Translations under genes and position numbers: made by a program
DNA from: Phoronis australis
Taxonomy: Eukaryota; Phoronida; Phoronidae
DNA length: 64,000 nucleotides
NCBI GenBank assembly: GCA_002633005.1
Contig: NMRA01000087.1
Location: 989,080 to 1,053,079 of the forward strand
Direction of reading: 5' to 3'
Part shown: positions 56,530 through 64,000 of the stretch, in pieces
How positions within the stretch are numbered: position 1 is the stretch's first letter
Layout: every line of letters begins with the position of its first letter
The notes under the pieces: model-generated
What the model saw: only the letters and a program-made list of their open reading frames with translations
Databases searched by the model: none
What the model was told of the DNA's origin: nothing

Positions 56530-57260
56530 ATTTATGGTAAGCCAGCAAGTATTGAGTTTTTGTGTTGTATCGCTAGGTTTCTGGTTGTGTCGTGTTATGG
56601 CCTTTCTAAATCGCTTGCCAACAGACAATTACCTTCTAGCCGAAACAGTTTGGATGCTAGACACTGGTTTAGGAAGTTGCGGTAATTACCAGATGAACGA
56701 CGAAAAAGTAAAGATGACTTTCACAACATTGACGCTCGACTGAAACGAAACCCATGTGCAAATCTATGATGCATGCAAGATTTTCAAGTGGCACGTAAAG
56801 GATGCCGGACCAGGTGGAAGTGGATCCAGAGCACAGGGAGAACATTGTGGACCGTGAATTCCAGAACACAGTAAGTGTAACTGAGGACAAATTCCAGGAG
56901 GCTAGGCGAGTGGTAGAGATCTGAAGCCGGGAGTGTAGTGGAAATTACTTACTCCAAGTTTACCAACCAGTATCTCTTGCTTCAATGTTAGGAGTCCTAA
57001 CCAGTCGACCAAAGAGCAACTGTCTGTAAGCGAGTGATTAAGGGAGGCCTTTATATTTCTTTTTTCTTACTGCAGATTCACCACAGGAGGCAACCCTGTT
57101 ACACAGAAGGGAGGGTATGCATCATGTGACATCAGGTTTTGTCCTGCTAAAGGCCTTCCTAAATCCCTTGGCAATGGATAACTACCTTTTAACCAAATAA
57201 GACACTATCTAGACTCTTGTTCAAGGGGTCGCTGGTTTGATTCCAGATGAGTAAAGTACA
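56530..57260 (+). repeat. Two direct copies of a short interspersed repeat
   Basis: GGCCTTTCTAAATCGCTTGC with the following ACAATTACCTTCTAGCC at about 56598 recurs as GGCCTTCCTAAATCCCTTGG with ATAACTACCTTTTAACC at about 57153. The second ends in a B-box-like CTGGTTTGATTCCAGATG. Coding-like segment 56803-56922 lies between the copies. Confidence 0.5.
56803..56922 (+). other. Short coding-like segment with a strong donor site
   Basis: An ATG frame reads PDQVEVDPEHRENIVDREFQ and NT, followed at once by a consensus donor (ACA|GTAAGT). Read through, it continues for 17 more codons to a TGA. Its acidic, charged make-up is protein-like. Not recognised. It may be a first exon of an unknown plus-strand gene or a chance frame. 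Confidence 0.3.
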
Positions 57261-57291
57261 CTGTTCTTAGAAATAGAATAAAATATAATGT

Positions 57292-57371
57292 ACCCTGATT
57301 TAGAGAACCAGGCAATCACTGAATAATGGGTCTTTTACTCAATTGATGAAATTGATTCTCTAAATCAGGGT
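57292..57371. repeat. 16-bp perfect inverted repeat
   Basis: ACCCTGATTTAGAGAA at 57292-57307 is repeated as its exact reverse complement at 57356-57371, with a 48-bp spacer. It is either a hairpin or the ends of a tiny MITE of about 80 bp; no target duplication is clear. Confidence 0.85.
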
Positions 57372-57621
57372 CCACTAACCGACCTGTGGCAGAAAAAGTA
57401 CAGAGACTACAATACGACTATGTCTATGAGCGTGAAACTGAGTCGGACAATTTTCACAAGTTTGGCGACATCCCGCAAGTTTCGGAGGAATATCACCCTG
57501 TATTACAAACGGAACAAGTGACCACTATACCCATCACTCGTCAGTGACAAGCGTCAATGAACGTGTAAACGTGCCCGTGATTAAACTGAAGACGAAGTGA
57601 AGAACTTGTGGACTGGACCCA
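57370..57621 (+). other. Splice-flanked coding-like segment
   Basis: AAATCAG precedes 57370 and ACCCAG|GTGAGT follows at 57621. One frame, RPVAEKVQRLQYDYVYERE and further acidic residues, runs to a TGA near 57547. The frame matching phase 0 from 56803-56922 is also open to about 57522. Not recognised. It looks protein-coding in composition but could be a degraded copy of a mobile element. Confidence 0.3.
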
Positions 57622-58384
57622 GGTGAGTGTGACGGAATGTTTTTGCAACGTCAAATCAACCTCTGTTTCCATGTTGAGAACAATCACTACGACACAATAA
57701 AGCAAACTCAACTAGCGTAAAAAGTGGTTACCTTTGATTCACTGCAGCATGCGCATCATAAATTCACTCGGCGCAGAGGTTGCACTTATTTTTTTCCTAA
57801 AATGAGATTTTCGTGAGTGGTCAATCCGCCATCATAATAAATTTGGGGTGTGTATAAGTTGTTTAATAGGCAAGAGTTTATTTAAAATAAAATGCTTTTA
57901 TAAGTAAAGAAATTAGTCAGAAGCGCAAAACAACGAAAAATTCGTCATAAAAATATTTTTAAAAGATGAATTCTGTAAAATAATATCATTTATCTATACT
58001 TTTATATATTAAAAACCCAAGATATTTTTCACTGTAATGAAAATTAGTTTGCGTCCTTACCGCGCAAGGCGCTAGCTGTCAAGAACAACAAACTAGTGTT
58101 CTCAAATCAACTCGATCGAGATGGCTGGGAGCGGGCGCTGCACTGGCTATATGGGGTCACTTTTAACGACAAATTATGTTGGAAACCTCTCTTTTAAATC
58201 TAAATACACTGGTAATCGGGTATGAATCCGCACCAAAATGAACTGAGACTCAGAACTTATCCTAGAGTGGCCCAACACCCACGACGTGGGCGGAGCCCGG
58301 GAGAAGGAAACCGGGTTTTCTTTCAAAAAATATGCTAAAGTAGATAATTAAAACTATGGCGTTCAAAAGATGCAAACTAAAAGT

Positions 58385-58500
58385 CTTTGTGTGTGTGTGT
58401 GTGCGTGCGTGCGCGTGCGTGTGTGCGTGCCGGTGTGTGCGTGTGTGGGTCAGTGTGGGTGTGGGTGTCAGTGGCCGTGTGCGTGCGTGTGCATATATAG
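58385..58500. repeat. (GT)n/(GTGC)n microsatellite
   Basis: An imperfect GT-rich tract with GTGCGTGC and GTGTGGGT variants. The long minus-strand frame across it (His/Thr/Ala-rich) is an artefact of the repeat. Confidence 0.95.
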
Positions 58501-60623
58501 GGGCTCTATGCAAAATATTGTAATTGTACCAATGTTTAAGAACAGTGTACTTTGAATGCAGACTGAAAATCGCAGTTCCGGTGCATGCTGGGAACAGCAC
58601 GCCGCATTCTTTACAGCTATTTCCCCGATGAATACTATTCGATCCTTTCTAATGCACGGTCACCAAAGTTGCGTAAGCGTACTCAAGCCGTACCACTAAT
58701 TTACCGGTAAGAGCAAGAAGCATAACTGGTTCTGATCTGAGGCCGAATGAATTCGGCGAAATTTGCGCCTCACTACGGTTGTTTGAATGCAAAAGCCCCC
58801 ACGACGCCCGCAAATCTTTTGGCGACTATTTTTTGTGTTTTTTCAAAGGCTACGTTCTCATATAGTGTTACCTTTCCATCACCTTAACGTTATGTAGGAG
58901 CTTACTGACAAGTATGTGCGTTTAGCCAATTCATAGAAAAAAACTATAGATTTAAACTTAGTAAAAGTAAATGTTTTCTAAAAGTAGAAAGGCTGTAAAT
59001 TTTGATTATTAACTTTATATCAATCTGCAATTAATTGGGTCACGTGACCATGTCTTTTTGTAAACCTAAGCAAAAAAGGTACTTTCAAAAACATATAAGT
59101 GTTCACGTTGCAATCTCAAAAACGCTGTTACAATTGAGCTACGGTCAGGTAACTGCTGATGCTTTATGTACCAGCCTATATCGTGTAACCTGTTGCCTGA
59201 GCAACACAATGGGGCTACATGAGTTGTGCAGCACCATCGTAAAACAGACGGTGCTGATCTGAGTGATCAACGCCCTGCAAAGAATGCACTGAAATTTGAA
59301 CAGAGGGAACGTGTTATGAAGACTATTTCACAACTTCACCTCATTTTAGAAAAAAAATACACCACTAAAATTATACCGCTTTACTGCTTCCGTTCTAAAA
59401 ACAAAATACCGCATTCGTTTAAAAAATACCAGAACCTGATATGTTTTGGTATAAGATACTGAAAAAAGTATCGTTTTTTTATGTGGCTTAGACACTGAAT
59501 TTCGTGTATATGAATATTTTTTCGTATTCAGGGTTGTTGGAAGCGGGGAAAGACAAGAGAAGATTAAATGAAGATTGTACAAGAGAGAACAGTTAGAGAA
59601 CATAAAATGTGAGATTGTGTAAAAACAATAGCATTGGCCCCCATCGAAAGGAAGGTTTGAATAGAACTTGAAAATAACTAGTTGTGAAGTGCACACGGAC
59701 AGCATTAATATCACGTGGTAGTTGGCCTTCGTTATAACACGTTTGATTGAACAGGAATGTGTAGCCGAATCGTCCACATTTTATTAGTCTCCCCTCCTAC
59801 GTAGAAGCGATCTGAGGTTTGGATCAGTACTACACATAGTTGTTCGATGTTCATTGTGAGCCATGGAATATTCTCGATGGTTTTATAGCGATGAAATATT
59901 CATGCTCTACTCCCTAAGAACTCCAATAATAGAATTCCTTTTGAAGATTGTTATTCGGGGAGCATTGTTGATGAAGAAAGAATTGTTAATAGGAGACATG
60001 CCGACTCCTGGGGGATATGATTTTTTAAGACCGTGTAGAGTGTAAAGACACTCTAAGTACTTGTACTGCGATCTTTGGATTGCACATTTAAATAGTAAAC
60101 CGAAACAGAATACCAATATAATAAACCGGAATTCCCCTGTTATGTTCATTCTCCCATGCTCAAGTTACTGATCTGTACGCATGCCTTTGGAAATTGTGTC
60201 CAAGTTCCAAACAATGATTTCAAAAAATCTTGCAACTTGAAAATCTGCAGTTAGACAAAAGACGCTCAGTGTCTGCCTTTTGATTTTTAACGTAAGAAAT
60301 CGACGATCGGGTTCAGTGAACTTAGATGCACCCTGAACTTAAGATAATCTCCATCACCCGAATTCCAAATAGCGACGTGTAGCCAATGATTTTCCCAGAC
60401 TGAGATAATCCTCCTTTAAGTTGCCCCCTACCCCCACTCCTCACCACCAGGGTAGCAGCCACCAGAAACTCGGATGGATGTGATTTACAAGGAATCTTCT
60501 ACCACCCTTTAATGTTCTCTCTTCTGCCTCTTCTACATACTTCGTTGTGTCGTGTCTTGTCCTGTCTTATAGCGCTTCTAACAAACAGCCTGGATATGAA
60601 TAAGATGTAAGTCGTTGATGTAG

Positions 60624-60986
60624 ACAAAATTGCCCAGGCCAGTTAGAAAATCAACCGGTACTTTTGACATCGGTATCTTATATCAAAACAAAACAGGTTC
60701 TGGTCCTTCTTTAGACGGACGCGCTGATGCGGTACGTCGTTTTTTAGAATTGAAGATGTCACGCGACATCTTTTCTAAAATGAGACGAAGCGGTGATGTT
60801 ACGTTTAATGACGGGTTTCTCTATTCAAATTTCAGTGCATTCTTTGGGTGTTCTAAGAACGGTCAGACCAGCAGTCTATTTTACGACTGTGTGCACAACT
60901 CAAGTTGCCCCATTGTGTTGTACAATGCGAGTGTGCCAGGGACACCCACGAATCCCACTCTCTCTAACCGTACCTTCAAAACATGA
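60624..60986 (+). pseudogene. Coding-like segment, N-terminal part, sequon-rich, no ATG at its start
   Basis: Open from the stop at 60621-60623 to TGA at 60984-60986. The first in-frame ATG is only at 60756, so the beginning is missing or lies in another exon. The translation has five Asn-X-Ser/Thr sequons (NKT, NFS, NSS, NAS, NRT) and Cys residues in FFGCSKNG and YDCVHNSSCPI, as in an extracellular domain. No signal peptide or membrane segment is visible. I do not recognise the family. Confidence 0.4.
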
Positions 60987-61180
60987 CTAATAATGTGACC
61001 TTTCTCCGAATTGGTCCTGATAAAGTAAATCTTCGACCTCTCGTGGCTGCCTTCTCGGGCCGGGTTTTTGCCCCCAAATCACCCATGTCTCCATTTTTCC
61101 CGAATCAAGTTCGGTGCACATATCTTTACGGGAAGTGGGTTTGTTTTAATGACTCTTGGAGTGCAAAAACAGTATTCTGA
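60983..61180 (+). pseudogene. Coding-like segment, C-terminal part, shifted by one frame
   Basis: Overlaps the end of the preceding frame (ATGA overlap) and continues the same character: NVTF and NDSW sequons, VRCTYLYGKWVCF, stop at 61178-61180. The simplest reading is one gene broken by a frameshift near 60975-60985. Two exons or two chance frames are alternatives. Confidence 0.38.
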
Positions 61181-61354
61181 AAAAGGGGTGCTATTTAGAC
61201 CGTAGGCCCGTGGGTCTCAATAGGCTTATATACGGTATACGTGGACTAAGGGTAATTACATGTCGATTTACTTTGACATTGCAATGACGTGTCGCAGGAA
61301 GAGTGAGACTAATCATTTGAAGTTTGACGGTCAAAGCCGCCTTCCGTCGAAGAA

Positions 61355-61620
61355 ACTTTTTTTTTATTTAGACCACTTACCGCGGTAAAAATGAAAAGTG
61401 ATTTTCAGGCTTGCAAAGAAATAACACTTCGTTATTGTGTGAGACTATGCTCGGCGAATAATATGACACGTCATGGCAAGTGAACTGGTGAAGCTTGGTC
61501 TCAGTAACAAGAAATGTCGATTATTTCCCAGCCCAGAAATCACGTCGATTTTGACTAAGGAACAAATTCTAAATCAAAAGTTTGTGAGACGGAAGGAGAT
61601 TTGTAGTCACTTAAAAGGAT
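61355..61620. repeat. Dispersed repeat family R1, copy 3
   Basis: Shares TTTAGACCACTTACCGCGG, GTGATTTTCAGGCTTGCAAA, AAGCTTGGTCTCAGTAAC and GTAGTCACTTAAAAGGAT with the other copies. Confidence 0.6.
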
Positions 61621-62094
61621 ACCATAACCTGTTTTGACCAAGTAACGGACATTGAAACTGACTTTCCCATACAGTTCTCTGAAAAAATATATTGCTTTGT
61701 AACCCTCGAAAACCTTCACAAGTTAGGAGCAAAATTTGAAAACGGCTTTCAATATCTGCTAAACGGGAAAGCGTTACCTACGTTTTAGGCGAGTTCCACG
61801 AGAACTGTGTGAAAGATCGCTCACCAGGAACCATTGTGTCCAACCTGAGACATGGAGAGTACATGTTTTAATTGAATCCCGCTTTAATCACTCAGGTGGG
61901 ACCCCAATGATGCATTAGCAGATGACAGAACGGCGACTGGTTGAAATCTCCAAAACAGGGTTTGTTTTTACTTTTCAGTGGCGATAGGGGAAATCCGGAA
62001 ATTTGTTACGAGTAGAGGCGGAAGTTGTGGAAAGCGTTGGTGACACCAAAGTAAAAAGAGGATTGTTTTGCTATCTGGGCCCGAAGTGGAAGTG

Positions 62095-62109
62095 ATGGCG
62101 GCATATGGG
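62095..62109 (+). CDS. Likely first coding exon of an unidentified plus-strand gene
   Basis: GAAGTGATGGCGGCATATGG has a YY1-type AxxATGGCGGC start typical of housekeeping-gene starts, encodes M-A-A-Y-G, and is followed by a perfect donor GTAAGT at 62110. Upstream are ETS-like ATCCGGAAAT (about 61992) and GGCGGAAGTTG (about 62018). Later exons were not found in 62110-64000, so the gene would continue to the right. Identity unknown. Confidence 0.45.
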
Positions 62110-62229
62110 GTAAGTTTGGCCAAAGTTGAATGTCTCTCAGTCATCAATAATTTTCACACGGAGCTGTTGCTTCCCACTCGACAATACTACAACATTTTGC
62201 TATGAGTCCGAGGCCGTCTTAGAACGTGG

Positions 62230-62370
62230 TCTAATAATTTGGACCATTAACCGCTGTAACACTGGTCTCAACTTATTCCTTACGCAGAGGAGTGATTTTT
62301 GAGTTTGCAAATAATCGACATTTTATTATTCCTTTACACTATGCTCGCAATAACGAATTGCCAGTTCTTT
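62230..62370. repeat. Dispersed repeat family R1, partial copy 4
   Basis: Carries GGACCATTAACCGCTGTAAC, TGGTCTCAACTTATTCC and AGTGATTTTTGAGTTTGCAA, then runs into the repeat beginning near 62372. Confidence 0.5.
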
Positions 62371-62371
62371 C

Positions 62372-63050
62372 ATAGCCATGAACATGCACTCACCCAGAGG
62401 GCTCGGAGACTCGAACGACCACCCCCCCNAGTGGGCAAAACTGGACTCCACCCCAGAGAAACAAAAAGTCCGAAAAAGTAAAAAGCGAGACAACAGTCAA
62501 CTAAAAGGCAGGAACTACCAAAATTCGGGGAATGTACAATTCAATAACTCTGAACGTACCCCGTGAATCTTAACAAAAAGTCTAGTCATTCTTAAAAATT
62601 CGAGCCTCCAATTTAGGCTGGGTGCGCACATGTTGAAATCGCCTTAAATGTGACTAAAATTAATTTCATAACGATAAGAGGCCTGTAACAAAAGTTGGTT
62701 GTTGTACAGAAGGCAGGAGTCCGTTTCAAGAAAACTGGCTTAGATAAAACAAATCTTAAACTTTTTTCAAAAATGAACTTAAATCAATTTCTTGCAACGT
62801 GTCGCAAGTTTATTGCCCATTTAGCATGATTCATCGAAGCATAAAGTGGAAAATGCAATGAAGTCAAATACATTCGCAGAGATGTGTTATAGGCGGATTT
62901 AGGGGGAGGGGGGCATGGGATAGATTTTCTGAACTGAAGGTGCACGTCCCAACGCCCGCAACTTTTGGGCCCCTATGCACATACAATCGTGCTTTGCCCC
63001 ATTCCCCGAGGCAACATTTTAGGCCCCCCGTTATGGTATCCTAGATCCGC
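62372..63050. repeat. Dispersed repeat R5, copy 1
   Basis: From CCATGAACATGCACTCACCC through GGACTCCACCCCA, AAAAAGTCCGAAAAAGTA, GTGCGCACATGTTGAAATCG and GTTATAGGCGGATTTAGGG. It then continues to CCTAGATCCGCCACTGTG, which roughly mirrors GGCGGATTTAGG, so 62891-63052 may be a separate small MITE inside or after it. One N at 62410. Confidence 0.75.
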
Positions 63051-63459
63051 CACTGTGTGTAACCATCAGATCTCGGCTATCTCCTTAGAGAACTGTAAAC
63101 TGTGATAGTTTGACTATAGTAATTTGCGAGTTACACTTTATTGATCATTCTATTTTCCCGTGTCAAATATGATTAAGGTTTGGCAAGACTAGATTATTTT
63201 TCATCAGATTAATTGATTTGAGTTGACAATGCCTTTCAGTGTATTGACAGATCGAATTTATTCAATGAGTCTACTGTGCTTCAGTGTCATTGAATGAATT
63301 TCGTGTATTGATAAAGACTTATTTTCTCGCTTCAGAGACACATATATTGTACAAATTTTCATTAGTTGTCAGTTTGAAGTAAAATGGCGACAGTGTTAGT
63401 TGTTTGTACACACGAACTACTTTAGTTAGCCAAAACAAAATTATTCCACTTTCAAAGCC

Positions 63460-64000
63460 ATGAACATGCACGCGCCCAGGGGGGCTTGGGGGCTCAAAGG
63501 ACCCCCCTCCCCATTTGGCGATATGGGTAAAAATGGACTCCACCCCATAGGATCAAAAAGTCCGAAAAAGTAGAAAACGAGACAACAGCCAACTTAAAGG
63601 CAGGTACTTCCAAAATTCGGCGAATGTACAATTTAATAGCTATGCACGTACCCCGTGAATCTTAATAAAAGGTCTACATTCTCAAAACTTCGAGCCACCA
63701 TTTTTAGGCTGAGTGCGCACATGTTGAAATCGCCTTTAATGTGACTGAAATTAAATTCATAACGCTAAGGGACCTATATCAAAACTTGGTTGTTAGATAG
63801 AAGGCACGGGCCTGTTTCAAGAAAAATGACTTAGCTAAGACAAATCTTAAACTTTTTTCAAAAATGAACTTAAGTCAATTCCTTGCAACGGGTCGCAGGT
63901 TTATAGCCCATTTAGTATGATTCATCAAAGCATAAAGTGGAAAATGCAGTGATGTCAAATACATTCGCAGAGATGTGTCATAGGCGGATTTAGGGGGGGG
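63460..64000. repeat. Dispersed repeat R5, copy 2 (cut by the window edge)
   Basis: Direct repeat of 62372-62905 about 1.08 kb further on, with the same order of landmarks (CCATGAACATGCACGCGCCC, AAAAAGTCCGAAAAAGTAG, GTGCGCACATGTTGAAATCG, TCATAGGCGGATTTAGGG). Confidence 0.8.

Larger units (their letters stand above)
55554..62094. other. Region upstream of the first WDFY3 coding exon
   Basis: The WDFY3 promoter and any non-coding first exon should lie here, but I could not fix them. A plus-strand AAGATGGCG (YY1-like) occurs at about 55643, and a GC-richer patch at 58125-58310 includes GGGCGG. 55690-56520 and 58620-60520 hold nothing I recognise. Confidence 0.4.

Noticed and set aside
58262-58600. 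112-codon minus-strand frame rich in His, Thr and Ala
   Set aside because: Product of the GT/GC microsatellite.
59346-59777. 143-codon minus-strand frame upstream of WDFY3
   Set aside because: AT-rich, Phe/Tyr/Ser-biased translation with no domain or homologue I recognise; likely chance.
60520-60612. Small exon candidate after a pyrimidine-rich tract ending TTATAG
   Set aside because: The acceptor looks good and a GTAAGT follows, but all frames are very short or stopped; not enough to call.

Overview
This is eukaryotic genomic DNA, AT-rich (by eye) and intron-dense. Almost the whole window is one gene on the minus strand. I could join 38 coding exons, each flanked by GT-AG splice signals and each leaving a reading phase that the next exon continues. 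Together they run from an initiator ATG at 55541-55543 down to 2605 and encode 2,232 codons. The protein is recognisable along its length as the N-terminal two thirds of WDFY3 (Alfy), the large BEACH-family scaffold for selective autophagy of protein aggregates. The PH-BEACH, WD40 and FYVE modules expected at its C-terminus lie beyond the left edge (below position 1). The host is a metazoan. The diverged but collinear protein, mostly short introns and many short transposon-derived repeats suggest a marine invertebrate, perhaps a mollusc or another spiralian. That placement is an impression, not a demonstration.

Layout, read in gene direction (right to left): 55554-64000 lies upstream of the first coding exon and holds a GT/GC microsatellite, dispersed repeats, a pair of coding-like segments of unknown origin (56800-57550), an apparently broken cysteine-containing, sequon-rich coding segment (60624-61180), and a likely first coding exon of a plus-strand gene at 62095-62109. 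Coding exon 1 is at 55331-55553 and exon 2 at 50606-50729. A 13-kb second intron (37591-50605) carries a 67-bp minisatellite, one of two TTAA-flanked MITEs and several SINE-like pieces. Exons 3-37 are packed between 37590 and 8531. A 5.7-kb intron then separates exon 37 from exon 38 (2605-2799), and 1-2604 is the next, incomplete intron.

The most interesting non-coding structure is in the 5.7-kb intron. A repeat of about 145 bp, arranged as a three-monomer higher-order repeat (T-G-A, T-G-A, T-G), carries eight same-strand matches to the 14-bp vertebrate CTCF core consensus. Two match at all 14 positions and the rest at 12 or 13. The same intron holds a 125-nt open, splice-flanked candidate exon whose phases fit the gene if a second donor of exon 37 is used. 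Just downstream of exon 36 lies a duplicate of that exon's 3' end in which two of three substitutions are silent and the third is Ile to Val.

Mobile and repetitive DNA is well resolved: two 421-bp TTAA-flanked MITEs in opposite orientation, a 545-bp MITE with about 41-bp terminal inverted repeats and TTA duplications, a 143-bp MITE enclosing a tRNA-type B box, tRNA-headed SINE-like copies, a 44-bp minisatellite open in all three forward frames, and several dispersed families seen in two to four copies. No rRNA, CRISPR array, operon or credible functional tRNA was seen.
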